Assembly: GCF_047200635.1 (NCBI RefSeq)
Contig: NZ_JBJZOI010000003.1
Location: forward strand, 124,001-188,000
DNA from: Saccharopolyspora_C sp047200635
Lineage (GTDB): Bacteria > Actinomycetota > Actinomycetes > Mycobacteriales > Pseudonocardiaceae
Reading direction: 5' to 3'
Length of the DNA: 64,000 nt
Below the pieces are notes generated by a model. It was not told where the DNA came from and searched no databases. It saw only the letters and a list, made by a program, of their open reading frames with translations. The stretch's first letter is position 1, and each line of letters begins with the position of its first letter. A program made the position numbers and the translations under genes. Positions 1-8,892 of the stretch are shown one piece after another.

Positions 1-469
1 CGTCGGCGCCACCCTCCGGGACACCGCGAACCCGACGATGCTCACCGCCGGGTACAAGCACAACGTGATCCCCTCGGTGGCGGAGGCCGCCGTGGACTGC
101 CGCATCCTGCCCGGTCGGGAAGAGGCCTTCGACCGGGAACTCGCCGAGCTCCTCGGGCCGGACGTGGAGCGCGAGTGGGTCGGTCTGCCGCCGGTGGAGA
201 CGCGGTTCGAGGGGCGCCTGGTGGACCGGATGAGCGCCTCGCTCATCGCGGAGGACCCGGCGGCGAAGACCCTGCCCTACATGATGTCCGGCGGAACGGA
301 CGCCAAATCGTTCAGCAGGCTCGGCATGAACTGCTACGGCTTCGCGCCGCTGCGGCTGCCCGCCGACCTGGACTTCAGCGCGTTGTTCCACGGCGTCGAC
401 GAACGGGTGCCGGTGGATGCGCTGCGATTCGGCGTCCGGGTCCTGGACCGCTTCCTGCGCGAGGCCTGA
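1..469 (+). CDS. M20 family metallopeptidase, C-terminal part (5' end outside window)
   Basis: The reading frame is open from base 2 and stops at TGA 467-469, so only the last ~155 residues are visible. The segment NVIPSVAEAAVDCRILPG is the typical strand of the M20 dimerisation (lid) domain. SGGTDAKSF and FHGVDERVPVD match the C-terminal catalytic stretch of M20 peptidases of the dipeptidase/ArgE/DapE type, where the His after F is a zinc ligand. It would be a cytosolic zinc exopeptidase or deacylase; the substrate cannot be told from this part. A second, different M20 enzyme (M20D) lies at 10030-11298. Family assignment is firm, specificity open. Confidence 0.85.
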   Translation, partial: VGATLRDTANPTMLTAGYKHNVIPSVAEAAVDCRILPGREEAFDRELAELLGPDVEREWVGLPPVETRFEGRLVDRMSASLIAEDPAAKTLPYMMSGGTDAKSFSRLGMNCYGFAPLRLPADLDFSALFHGVDERVPVDALRFGVRVLDRFLREA

Positions 470-1152
470 TCGCGTCCCTCCCCGGCAGCCCACCGCCGTG
501 AAGTACCTCGTCGCGCGGGCTGTCGGGGTGGACCCGCTGGACGCGGCGGGGGCCCGGGAGCTGCTGCGGCCGCGGTGCTCGGTCCCCGCGCCTGAATCCG
601 CACGGGGTGACCGGCCGATGCCGTCGCGCCCGGTCGCCGGTGCTCGCTGACCCCGCCGCATCTGCCTCGCTGTCGCTGTTCGCCCTGGTGTGCTGCGCAC
701 TCGAGTGTGCGCAGCGCCCCGAACTCCCCCCCCATCAGCCACGGAAATGTCGCTGCTAGTGGGGTTCCTCGAGGCCGCTCGCGGCCACCCAGCTCTCTTC
801 CTCGCGGATCGCTCTCGGTGGTTGTGCGCCACGGTTGTGGACTGATCAGTCCACAGTGAACGGCGGATGCGGTCGGCATCTGGGGTGTGCGCCAAGTTGC
901 GCCGGCGTGGGCGGGTTTGGTTCCGCCGGCTCGCGCTTCCTCCCGGCTGAGCCTGGAGGGGGCGATGCGCGTCGTGGTCGTCGGGCGCTGACCGGTCGCC
1001 CGCCGTGGCGGGTCGAGTGCGCAGGGTTGATCTCGACTGTTGCTCACGGTCCCCGGGATGGGTCGATCGAGTGTGCCCAGGTTTCGGAGATGGCCAGTCT
1101 GGATCTTTCGGCTCGCCTGGCGCGCGGAGTGGTGTCAAGTTAAGGTTTACAC
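470..1152. other. long intergenic region with a 20-bp palindrome
   Basis: No convincing gene is seen here. The short open frames on both strands lack family similarity and look like high-GC noise. The one clear structure is the palindrome at 836-855 (listed separately). The last 20 bases before the next gene are AT-richer than the rest and probably hold its promoter. Confidence 0.5.
836..855. promoter_or_regulatory. perfect 20-bp palindrome, possible operator
   Basis: TGTGGACTGATCAGTCCACA is its own reverse complement over all 20 bases. It sits in the middle of a 680-bp intergenic region, 298 bp before the HTH/DUF3887 gene. Its right arm runs into TCCACAGTG, a 9-mer that recurs in two other intergenic regions (32423 and 54332). 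It could be a dimeric repressor site. No cognate regulator is evident. Confidence 0.4.
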
Positions 1153-1761
1153 ATGCAAGAAAACATGACAGAGTCGATACGGGCGCTGAAGGAGCACCTG
1201 GACGCGCTCCTCGCCTCCCGCGTGCTGGCGAGGGACGAGGACTGGGCCGCCTCGATCGGGCGTGCCGTGCGCATCCAGGCGGCTGCCGACGACGTGGTGC
1301 GCGCTGTCGTGCAGCAGGCACGTCAGGACGGCACCACCTGGCACGTCATCGGTGGCGCGCTCGGCGTGAGCCGACAAGCGGCGTTCCAGCGCTACGGCAG
1401 ACCAACCGATCCCAGAACAGGGGAACCCATGAACACGACACCACTGCCGGAGGCCGCGAAGCTGGCGGCTTCGGTGATCGACGATCTCGCGTCCGGGAAC
1501 TGGTCGCGAGTCACCGAGCGGTTCGATCCGGCGATGCGCGACGGCCTCTCGGAGGACGCGCTCGCCGCCGCGTGGGCGCAGATCGTCGGCTTGTCGGGCG
1601 CCCTCGAGGAGCGCCGGGAGCCGGAGATCACCCGCGCCGGGGACGTGACGGTCACGAACACGCCGCTCGTGCTGGAGGCGGGCGACTACACGGCCCGGAT
1701 CGCGTTCCGCGACGACCGGACGATCGCCGGCCTGCACATCCTCGAAGGGCCGACCTCGTGA
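1153..1761 (+). CDS. HTH DNA-binding protein with C-terminal DUF3887-like domain
   Basis: 202 residues. Residues ~45-90 (AADDVVRAVVQQARQDGTTW through GVSRQAAFQRYG) form a small helix-turn-helix of the type where 'SRQAAFQRYG' is the recognition helix. From about residue 95 to the end lies a DUF3887-like alpha/beta domain (ASVIDDLASGNWSRVTERFD, then two strands near VTVTNTPLVLEAG). The two halves suggest a sensor-regulator, but the ligand is unknown. ATG 1153 was chosen; ATG 1165 in the same frame is possible. The stop overlaps the GTG start of the CPBP protease gene by four bases (GTGA), so the two are translationally coupled and probably act together. Confidence 0.7.
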   Translation: MQENMTESIRALKEHLDALLASRVLARDEDWAASIGRAVRIQAAADDVVRAVVQQARQDGTTWHVIGGALGVSRQAAFQRYGRPTDPRTGEPMNTTPLPEAAKLAASVIDDLASGNWSRVTERFDPAMRDGLSEDALAAAWAQIVGLSGALEERREPEITRAGDVTVTNTPLVLEAGDYTARIAFRDDRTIAGLHILEGPTS

Positions 1762-2771
1762 CCGTCGACCCGATCGAGGAGCCGGCCGTCGCCACGACTC
1801 GAAGCGGAGTTGGCCTGCGCGGCCGGGACCTGCGCGGCGTCATCGCGTTCACCGTCCTCGCGCTCGGTCTCGGCTGGCTCGTCGCGCTGCCGCTCTGGCT
1901 GGGGGAGGGGTTGGCGAGCCCGTCGTTCCTGGTCGTGTCCATCGCCACGATGGCGACTCCCGCCTGCGCCGCCCTCCTCGTCGTGTTCTTCGTGGAGCGA
2001 CCGCGGTGGAAGGCGCGCTCCCTCGGGCTGTGGCCGGTGCGGCCGGTCCCGCGAGTGCTCGGCCACGTGCTGCTGGGCATCGCCGTGTCCCTCGCTCTCG
2101 TGCTGGCAGCGCTTCCCGTGGGTGCGCTGCTCGGGGTCTACCCGGCCGACTTCGCGAACCTGTCCGGGTTCCGGCAAGCCCTCGACGAGCGGGCGGGGAC
2201 GGGCGAGCTCCCGCTGTCGCCCGGGACGCTGATCGCCGTTCAGCTCGCCGCGCTTCCCCTGGGAGCCTTGATCAACCTCGTCCCGGCGCTGGGCGAGGAA
2301 CTGGGCTGGCGGGGCTGGCTGCTCCCGAAGCTGATGCCGCTCGGCACGCTCCCGGCTCTGCTGATCATGGGCGTGATCTGGGGAACCTGGCACGCCCCGC
2401 TCGTCCTGCTCGGGTACAACTACCCGGACGCACCGGGCTGGCTCGGCGTGACCGCGATGGTCGGCATGTGCACCCTGATCGGCGCGGTCTTCGGCTGGCT
2501 GCGGCTCCGGTCGGGCTCCGTGTGGCCCGCGGCCTTCGCCCACGCGGCGTTCAACGCGGCGGGCGGGACGTACCTCCTGTTCGCCCGGGCGGGAGCGCAC
2601 GTCGACACCACGCAGGCGACGATTCTCGGCTGGAGCGGGTGGATCGTCCCGCTCGTGCTCGTCGCGGTCCTCCTCGCCGCGGGGCAGTTCGCCCCCGCGC
2701 GGCACCCGGCCACCCCCGGTCGCGACGAGGTCGCCGCCCCGGTGCCCGGCGGCGGGACCGGTGCTCGATGA
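1758..2771 (+). CDS. CPBP family intramembrane metalloprotease (CAAX/bacteriocin-processing type)
   Basis: 337 residues with about eight hydrophobic segments. The CPBP (Rce1/Abi) motifs are present: motif 1 E-E-x3-R as EELGWR (E180, E181, R185), motif 2 with His in WHAPLVLLGYN, and motif 3 as HAAFN. These supply the catalytic Glu and zinc- or water-binding His residues. Members cleave membrane-embedded or prenylated substrates, or act in immunity to secreted peptides; the substrate here is unknown. The GTG start at 1758 overlaps the stop of the HTH/DUF3887 gene, which makes the upstream protein its likely regulator or partner. Confidence 0.85.
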   Translation: MTVDPIEEPAVATTRSGVGLRGRDLRGVIAFTVLALGLGWLVALPLWLGEGLASPSFLVVSIATMATPACAALLVVFFVERPRWKARSLGLWPVRPVPRVLGHVLLGIAVSLALVLAALPVGALLGVYPADFANLSGFRQALDERAGTGELPLSPGTLIAVQLAALPLGALINLVPALGEELGWRGWLLPKLMPLGTLPALLIMGVIWGTWHAPLVLLGYNYPDAPGWLGVTAMVGMCTLIGAVFGWLRLRSGSVWPAAFAHAAFNAAGGTYLLFARAGAHVDTTQATILGWSGWIVPLVLVAVLLAAGQFAPARHPATPGRDEVAAPVPGGGTGAR

Positions 2772-2899
2772 GCGGCAGCGGCGGACGTCCGGACCGGTAT
2801 TTCCCGCCTGGTGGCTGACCTGGCGAGATCCGGGCACGCCTTGGATCAGCGCTCGGTGGTGGTGTTGACTGTCCGGATCCCACCGGCGGAAGGACCAGG

Positions 2900-4687
2900 T
2901 TGTTCACCACCCGACCGACTCTGCAGGGCACGCACGGCATGGTGGCCTCGACGCACTGGCTGGCGTCCTCGGCCGCGATGGCCGTGCTGGAGGACGACGG
3001 GAACGCCTTCGACGCGGCCGTCGCGGCGGGCTTCGTGCTGCACGTGGTGGAGCCCCACCTGAACGGCCCAGCGGGGGAGGTGCCGATCGTCTTCGCTCCC
3101 GCGGGCGGGGAGCCGGTGGTGCTGTGCGGGCAGGGGCCCGCGCCGGCGGGAGCCAGCGCGGCGCACTACCGCGATCTCGGTCTGGACCTGGTCCCCGGCA
3201 CGGGCCCGCTGGCGGCGGCGGTGCCCGGGGCGTTCGACGCCTGGATGCTGCTGCTGCGCGATCACGGGACCAAACGGCTCGACGAAGTGCTGCGCTACGC
3301 CATCGGCTACGCCGAGCACGGGCATCCCGCGGTGGAGCGGATCGGACAGACCGTGCAGGTGGTCCACGAGCTGTTCCGCACCGAGTGGACCACCTCCGCC
3401 GAGGTGTACCTGCCCGGCGGCAGCCCGCCCGCACCGGGTGCGCTGCTGCGCAATCCGGCGCTGGCCCGGACCTGGCGCCGGGTGCTCGCCGAGGCGGGGG
3501 CGGCCGGGCCGTCGCGGGAGGCCGAGATCGACGCGGCCCGGCGGGTCTGGCGGGAGGGCTTCATCGCCGAGGCGCTCGCCGGAGCCGCCGCCGAACCCAC
3601 GACGGACAGCTCCGGGCAGCGGCACGTGGGCACGCTGACCGGCGACGACCTGGCCGCGTTCAGCGCGAGCTACGAGCGCCCCGCCAGCTATGACTGGAAC
3701 GGCTGGACGGTGTGCAAGGCCGGGTTGTGGAGCCAGGGGCCGGTGCTGCTGCAGCAGCTCGCCCTGCTGCCCGACTCGCTGGAGCTCGGGAGCCCGGACC
3801 ACCTGCACGTCCTCATCGAGGGGACCAAGCTCGCGATGGCCGACCGGGAGGCCTGGTACGGCGACAGCACCCACGTCACCGTCGAGGAGCTGCTCGACCC
3901 CGCCTACAACGCGGCCCGCCGCGAGCTGATCGGCCCGCGCGCCTCCGTCGAGCTGCGCCCCGGCAGCCCCGGCGGCCGCACCCCGCGGCTGAGCGCGCAC
4001 GCCCGACGGGTGCAGGAGGGGCCGCTGGACCTGGTGGCCCCGGCGGGCGCGGGCGAGCCCACGGTGGCGCGGACCGGGGAGTCCCGGGGCGACACCTGCC
4101 ACGTCGACGTGGTGGACCGCTGGGGCAACATGATCGCCGCGACGCCCAGCGGCGGCTGGCTGCACTCCAACCCGGTGATCGCCGAGCTCGGCTTCCCGCT
4201 CGGCACCCGGCTCCAGATGGCGTGGCTGGACCCGGACCTGCCGAACTCGCTGGTCCCGGGCAAGCGTCCGCGCACCACCCTGACGCCGTCCCTGGCGCTG
4301 CGCGGCGGGGAGCCGGTGCTCGCCTTCGGCACGCCCGGCGGCGACCAGCAGGACCAGTGGAGCACGCACTTCTTCCTCGGCGCCGCGCTGCGCGAACCGG
4401 TGCGCGGCGGGCTGGACCTGCAAGGAGCGATCGATGCGCCGAACTGGCACGGGGAGAGCTTCCCGGGGTCCTTCTACCCGCGCGCCATGCGCCCCGGTGC
4501 GGTCACCGTCGAGTCGCGCCTCGGTTACTCGGCCATCGCGGACCTCCGCCGCCGGGGGCACGACGTGACGGTGGGGGATCCGTGGTCGGAGGGCCGGCTC
4601 AGCGCGGTGGCGCGCGATCCCGAGACCGGCGTGCTCTCGGCGGCGGCCAATCCGCGCGGCATGCAGGGGTACGCGGTAGGCCGTTGA
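2900..4687 (+). CDS. gamma-glutamyltransferase family protein
   Basis: 595 residues. The Ntn-hydrolase fold of gamma-glutamyltransferases is recognisable: an N-terminal GTHGMVASTHWLAS...DGNAFDAAVAAGF block, the autocleavage/nucleophile region ESRGDTCHVDVVDRWGNM (Thr399 as the predicted nucleophile), and the C-terminal GTPGGDQQDQW block. No signal peptide is visible, so it may be cytosolic. Members hydrolyse or transfer gamma-glutamyl groups, while several relatives act as acylases. The start is TTG 2900, supported by GGAAGGA five bases upstream. It stands alone, with no glutathione or mycothiol genes beside it. Confidence 0.85.
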   Translation: MFTTRPTLQGTHGMVASTHWLASSAAMAVLEDDGNAFDAAVAAGFVLHVVEPHLNGPAGEVPIVFAPAGGEPVVLCGQGPAPAGASAAHYRDLGLDLVPGTGPLAAAVPGAFDAWMLLLRDHGTKRLDEVLRYAIGYAEHGHPAVERIGQTVQVVHELFRTEWTTSAEVYLPGGSPPAPGALLRNPALARTWRRVLAEAGAAGPSREAEIDAARRVWREGFIAEALAGAAAEPTTDSSGQRHVGTLTGDDLAAFSASYERPASYDWNGWTVCKAGLWSQGPVLLQQLALLPDSLELGSPDHLHVLIEGTKLAMADREAWYGDSTHVTVEELLDPAYNAARRELIGPRASVELRPGSPGGRTPRLSAHARRVQEGPLDLVAPAGAGEPTVARTGESRGDTCHVDVVDRWGNMIAATPSGGWLHSNPVIAELGFPLGTRLQMAWLDPDLPNSLVPGKRPRTTLTPSLALRGGEPVLAFGTPGGDQQDQWSTHFFLGAALREPVRGGLDLQGAIDAPNWHGESFPGSFYPRAMRPGAVTVESRLGYSAIADLRRRGHDVTVGDPWSEGRLSAVARDPETGVLSAAANPRGMQGYAVGR

Positions 4688-4816
4688 ACTCGGAGCGTGA
4701 TCAGAAATACCTCGCGGCGTGATCCATGCGACCGGATGGAGCATTGTTCCTTCCACGTTCGGCCGACAGTATGGAGCCTCAACGGCTCTTGCCCGGACCC
4801 GAAGGACGATCCCGCT

Positions 4817-5467
4817 GTGCCCCAGCCCACCGCCGCGCGCGGTCTGCGTCGAGCTGAACTCATCACCACCGACCCCGAGGGCGCCGCACTGTTCCACCAG
4901 AACCTGCTGGGCTGGCGGATCTGGGGGACGGCGGCGGCCGGATTCGAGTGCTGGGTGGGGGAGCGGCACTGCGCCTCGCTGCGCCCGGCCACGCACGGTG
5001 CCCGGACCGGTTGGCGTCTGGTGTTCGCCGGAGCCCGCCACGAGGGGGACCTGGTCGGCCCGGACGAGATCACCGCGCGGATGGTCACCGGCCGCGCCCA
5101 GCACGGCCCGTGGGCGCCGGGGCCGCGCCGGGGCGAGCCCTGCTGGGTGGACCTGCGCACCGGCGCCGCGCAGCGCTCGGACGCCTTCTGGCCCTCGACG
5201 CTGGGGTGGACCATCGAGGGGGACCGCTACCTCACCGGAGGCAGGCCGCTGCTGTCCCGCTGCGGGCAGCCGATGGGCAGGCGCTGGGACTGGGTGTGCC
5301 ACTACGCCACCGAGGACGTGGACCTGGCCGCCGATCGGGCCGTGGCCTGCGGCGGCCGGATCGTCGACGGGCTGGACCACCCCGTGCTCGGCGAGGTCGT
5401 GGTGATCGCCGACCCGCAGGGCGCGGTGTACGGGCTCGCCGCCGACACCGGCCGCTGGGGAGGGTGA
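4817..5467 (+). CDS. VOC family protein with two glyoxalase/dioxygenase modules
   Basis: 216 residues. Two successive beta-alpha-beta3 modules are seen. The first starts RAELITTDPEGAALFHQNLLGW and the second starts CWVDLRTGAAQRSDAFWPSTLGW, ending VVIADPQGAVYGLA. The arrangement matches VOC proteins such as hydroxylases or glyoxalase-like enzymes found in antibiotic-producing actinomycetes. The usual metal ligands are not obviously conserved, so catalysis is uncertain. GTG 4817 is chosen because GAAGGA lies ten bases before it; the frame stays open further upstream, but that part is not protein-like. Confidence 0.75.
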   Translation: MPQPTAARGLRRAELITTDPEGAALFHQNLLGWRIWGTAAAGFECWVGERHCASLRPATHGARTGWRLVFAGARHEGDLVGPDEITARMVTGRAQHGPWAPGPRRGEPCWVDLRTGAAQRSDAFWPSTLGWTIEGDRYLTGGRPLLSRCGQPMGRRWDWVCHYATEDVDLAADRAVACGGRIVDGLDHPVLGEVVVIADPQGAVYGLAADTGRWGG

Positions 5468-5471
5468 CCCC

Positions 5472-6461
5472 TCAGCCCCGCTTCGGGCCCAGCTCGCCGA
5501 GGACCTGGTGCGTGCGGTTGGCGCGCACCGACAGCCGTTGCTCGCGCGCGGTGACGTCGATGTAGGTCTGGCTGGAGTTGATCGAGGCGTGCCCGAGCAG
5601 CTTCGCGATCTCCGCCGCGTTCGCCCCGTCCTCGGCCAGGCGGGTGGCGAAGGTGTGCCGCAGCGCGTGCACCATCGCGCCCCGCTGCACCCGATCCGAC
5701 ACGCCCGCAGCCCGCAGCGATTGGCGGACCAGGTACTGCAACCCGCCCCGGCGCAGCGGTTCGCCCCGGTGATCGACGAACAGCGGTTCCGCGCCGGGCA
5801 GCCGGTCGCCGAAGCGGGCCCGCCGGGATTCGAGGTAGGCGCCGACCACCTCGTCCAGCGCGCCCTCGATGGGGATCGACCGGTTCTTGCCGCCCTTGCC
5901 GCGCACGTGCAGCCTGCGGTCCCCGGGCCGTCCCGCCAGCGAGGCGATGGTGAGGTCGAGCAGCTCGGCCGAGCGCACCCCGGTGCACAGCAGCACCGCC
6001 AGCACGGCGAGGTCCCGCTCCGGCCAGGGGTTGCGGGCCCGCCGCCCGCCGTCGGCCACCAGCCGCAGCAGCCGCTCCGGGGTGTCCTCGCCCTGCAGCG
6101 GTTTCGGCGTGGCCTGGGCGCTGCGCGGCTTCGGCACCACCTGCATCGGGTTGCCCCCGACCGCGCCCTCCACCACGAGGAAGCCGAAGAACCCGTTCCA
6201 CGTCGACCACGCCCGGGTCACCGAGGAGGCCGAGCGCGCCGCCGCGTGCCGGGCGAAGGCGGAGCGCAGCTGCGCGGCCGTCACCTCCGCCATCGGAAGC
6301 TCGTCCGCGCGGCTGCCGGTGAGCTCGGCCAGCCCCGCGCCGATCGCGGCGAGGTCGAGCCGGTAGGCCCGCAGCGAGTTCGCGGCGAGCTTCCTGGCCT
6401 GCAGGTGCTCCAGGTACACCTCGGCCCAGCGCGTCACCGAACCCCCGGTCGCCTCCCGCAC
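5472..6461 (-). CDS. tyrosine recombinase (XerC/XerD-like integrase)
   Basis: 329 residues. It has an N-terminal SAM-like core-binding domain (~residues 10-120) and a C-terminal catalytic domain. The catalytic set is complete: R163 (CTGVRSAEL), K189 (RGKGGKNRSI), H265 and R268 (HALRHTF), H291 (LGHAS) and the nucleophile Y300 (TYIDV). GTG 6461 is selected because AGGAGG (6469-6474) lies seven bases upstream. It is slightly longer than XerC/XerD (~300). No attachment site, excisionase or IS flanks it, so it may be a stand-alone recombinase or a relic of an integrated element. The genes on either side appear intact. Confidence 0.88.
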   Translation of the reverse strand: MREATGGSVTRWAEVYLEHLQARKLAANSLRAYRLDLAAIGAGLAELTGSRADELPMAEVTAAQLRSAFARHAAARSASSVTRAWSTWNGFFGFLVVEGAVGGNPMQVVPKPRSAQATPKPLQGEDTPERLLRLVADGGRRARNPWPERDLAVLAVLLCTGVRSAELLDLTIASLAGRPGDRRLHVRGKGGKNRSIPIEGALDEVVGAYLESRRARFGDRLPGAEPLFVDHRGEPLRRGGLQYLVRQSLRAAGVSDRVQRGAMVHALRHTFATRLAEDGANAAEIAKLLGHASINSSQTYIDVTAREQRLSVRANRTHQVLGELGPKRG

Positions 6462-6577
6462 GCCCGCACCTCCTGCTCCGTCCCGGTGAATGATCATCCT
6501 CCTGCGATGGAACCAGACCCCACCGACGGTCACGAACGGACGCCGGAGGTTTAGGTCCGCGCGGTTCCGCCGACCAC

Positions 6578-7786
6578 GTGTTCGTGGGGGTGCGCGAGGA
6601 GCCGGACGTGCCGCGGGGGCTGCGCGTCGCCGCGGCCGCGAGCTGGCGGCTGCTCGTGGTGGCGGGGCTGCTCTACGCGGTCGGGCGGATCGCGGTGGTG
6701 CTCTCGGAGCTGGTGATCTCGCTCGGAGTCGCGCTGCTGCTGGCCGCGCTGCTGGCGCCGCTGGTGGACCGGCTGGACCGGCTCGGGGTGCCGCGGACGC
6801 TGGCGACGGTGCTGGCGCTGCTGCTCGGGCTCGTCGCGGTCGGCGGGGTGCTGGCGTTCGTGATCGCGACGGTGATCAACGGGTTGCCCGGCCTGCAGGA
6901 CCAGGCCGCGCACACCGTGGAGAGCATCCACCGCTGGCTGCGGCAGGGGCCGCTGCGGTTGAGCCAGGGGCAGCTCGACGAGGTGGTGCAGCGCGTCGCG
7001 GACCTGCTGCGCGGGGGGCAGGGCAGCTTCACGGCAGGGGCACTGAGCACCGCGGGAACCCTGCTCAGCCTCGCCAGCGGGCTGCTGCTGTCGCTGTTCA
7101 CCCTGATCTTCTTCCTCCGCGACGGCCGGCCGATCTGGCGTTTCGTGCTGCGGGTGTGCGTGCCCGGCCACGTGCGCGCGCGGGTCGACCGGGCCGGGCG
7201 GCGGGCGTTCAGCTCGCTGGTGGCGTACGTGCGGGCGAGCGCGGCCGTGGCGTTGATGGACGCGGTGGGCATCGGCGTCGGTTGCGCCGCGGTGGGGGTG
7301 CCCCTGGCGCCGGCGCTGGCCGCGCTGGTCTTCCTGGGTGCCTTCGTGCCCTACGTCGGGGCCATGATCACGGGCTCGATCGCGGTCGTGATGGCGCTGG
7401 TGACCACTGGTCCGCTGTCCGCGATCATCGTGCTGGCCGTGGTGGTCGGGGTGATGCAGCTGGAGGGACACGTGCTGCAGCCGCTGCTGCTCGGCCACGC
7501 CGTGCGACTGCATCCGCTGGCCGTGGTCCTGGGGATCTCGGCCGGTTTCCTCGGGGGCGGGGTGGCCGGGGCGGTGTTCGCGGTGCCCGCGGTCGCGCTG
7601 CTCAACGCGGGAGTGCGAGGTCTCGTCGAACCCGAGGACGCGGAGGAGGCGGAACCGGAAGAAGCGGCGGAACCGGGGGGCGCGCCGGAGGAAGCCGAGC
7701 GGGCGGCGGACGAGGAGCCGGGGCCGGAGGAGCGGTCGGCGCCGGGCGGATCGGGTTCGGGCGGATCGGGACCCGACCCGGATTAG
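6578..7786 (+). CDS. AI-2E family transporter (TqsA/PerM-like permease)
   Basis: 402 residues with about eight membrane segments. Two helices come first, then a soluble stretch (~100-170), then the conserved C-terminal block LGAFVPYVGAMITG and MQLEGHVLQPLLLG, which is characteristic of the AI-2E/PerM family. Members export small molecules or Na+; the AI-2 link is proven only for a few. The last ~65 residues are a charged, Glu- and Pro-rich tail ending in Gly-Ser repeats, probably cytosolic and disordered. Start GTG 6578 is the first in frame; a start a few codons later is possible. Confidence 0.85.
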   Translation: MFVGVREEPDVPRGLRVAAAASWRLLVVAGLLYAVGRIAVVLSELVISLGVALLLAALLAPLVDRLDRLGVPRTLATVLALLLGLVAVGGVLAFVIATVINGLPGLQDQAAHTVESIHRWLRQGPLRLSQGQLDEVVQRVADLLRGGQGSFTAGALSTAGTLLSLASGLLLSLFTLIFFLRDGRPIWRFVLRVCVPGHVRARVDRAGRRAFSSLVAYVRASAAVALMDAVGIGVGCAAVGVPLAPALAALVFLGAFVPYVGAMITGSIAVVMALVTTGPLSAIIVLAVVVGVMQLEGHVLQPLLLGHAVRLHPLAVVLGISAGFLGGGVAGAVFAVPAVALLNAGVRGLVEPEDAEEAEPEEAAEPGGAPEEAERAADEEPGPEERSAPGGSGSGGSGPDPD

Positions 7787-7882
7787 GCGCGCTCCCGGGC
7801 TGCGATCACCCGCCGGGGCGCCCCTATGGTCGGGGTGGCGCCGGAACGTCCGGCGCTCGCGACGAGAGGACCGTGACCGCAG

Positions 7883-8866
7883 GTGCGCAAGGTGAAGGAC
7901 CTGACCGGCCCCGGGGTGACCGACGAGTTCGGGATCGGCGGCACCGACCTGGGCGTCATGGCGCAGGCCCCGGACGGGCGGATCGTGGCGGTGTTCGGCG
8001 ACACCTTCGAACGGGCGGGCGTCGGCGGGCCCGGCTGGCGCTCCCCGGTGGTGCTGTTCGGCGACCCGGCGACCGCGACCAGCGGACTCGGCTGGACCGG
8101 GTCGCTCGGGCCGGGGTCGTACGCGGGCCAGGCACTGCCCTACGAGCACAACTCGGTGATCCGGGGGCGGAGGGTCAGCACCGTCATCCCCACCGACGTG
8201 ATCACCGTCGGGGACGTGATGTACCTGCACGTGATGGTGTGCCAGGGCATCGGCAACGTGCACTGGACCGAGGTGCACACCTCGCGGGACAACGGCGAGA
8301 CGTGGCAGCACACCGGCGCCAGCTGGCCGGGGGACCTGCACGGGGGGCTGTTCCAGATGCTCACCTGGGGGCTGGGCGATGACGGCTTCGTCTACGCCTT
8401 CACCACCGGGTTCCGCCGCGACCAGGGCCTCCTGCTGCACCGGGTGCCCGCCGACCGGCTCGCCGAGCCCGCCGCCTGGGAGGGCTGGGGCTTCCGCGAC
8501 GGCCGGTGGGCCTGGGGGAATCCGCCGACGATCGCGCTCACCGGTGCCTACGGTGAGCTGTGCCTGCGCCCGGTCGGCGGCCGGTGGCTGCTGTCGCTGT
8601 TCAACGCCGGTGACTACCGCATCGACGTGTTCAACCTCGACGTGCCGACGGCGAACCTGTACGAGGCCCCGCGCGGCACGGCGGTGCACGGGGCCTCCTG
8701 GCACGGCGAGGACCACGAGCGCGGGCACGTCGCGCAGCTCTACGGCGGCTACGTCGTGCCCGGCTCGACCCCGCGGGACCTGCACCTCGCGGTGAGCCAG
8801 TGGAACACCGCGCGGAACTGGCCGTACAAGGTGATGCAGTTCGCCGGATCCGCCCCGGCGGCGTGA
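7883..8866 (+). CDS. DUF4185 domain-containing protein
   Basis: 327 residues that match the DUF4185 family over the whole length. The pattern shows repeated strands with Gly/Asp loops (GGTDLGVMAQAPDGRIVAVFGDTF, HTSRDNGETWQ, GHVAQLYGGYVVPGS), suggesting a five-bladed beta-propeller related to glycosidases. No signal peptide is visible from GTG 7883, although homologues are often secreted. No function is established for the family; a carbohydrate-binding or glycosidase role is an inference from the fold. Confidence 0.75.
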   Translation: MRKVKDLTGPGVTDEFGIGGTDLGVMAQAPDGRIVAVFGDTFERAGVGGPGWRSPVVLFGDPATATSGLGWTGSLGPGSYAGQALPYEHNSVIRGRRVSTVIPTDVITVGDVMYLHVMVCQGIGNVHWTEVHTSRDNGETWQHTGASWPGDLHGGLFQMLTWGLGDDGFVYAFTTGFRRDQGLLLHRVPADRLAEPAAWEGWGFRDGRWAWGNPPTIALTGAYGELCLRPVGGRWLLSLFNAGDYRIDVFNLDVPTANLYEAPRGTAVHGASWHGEDHERGHVAQLYGGYVVPGSTPRDLHLAVSQWNTARNWPYKVMQFAGSAPAA

Positions 8867-8892
8867 TCGGAGGGCTCGGCTACGGTGGCCCG

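Noticed and set aside
498..650. 50-codon frame after the M20 peptidase starting MKYLVARAVGVDPLD-like
   Set aside because: No family recognised, no ribosome site, and composition is not distinct from noise; could be a gene remnant but cannot be supported.
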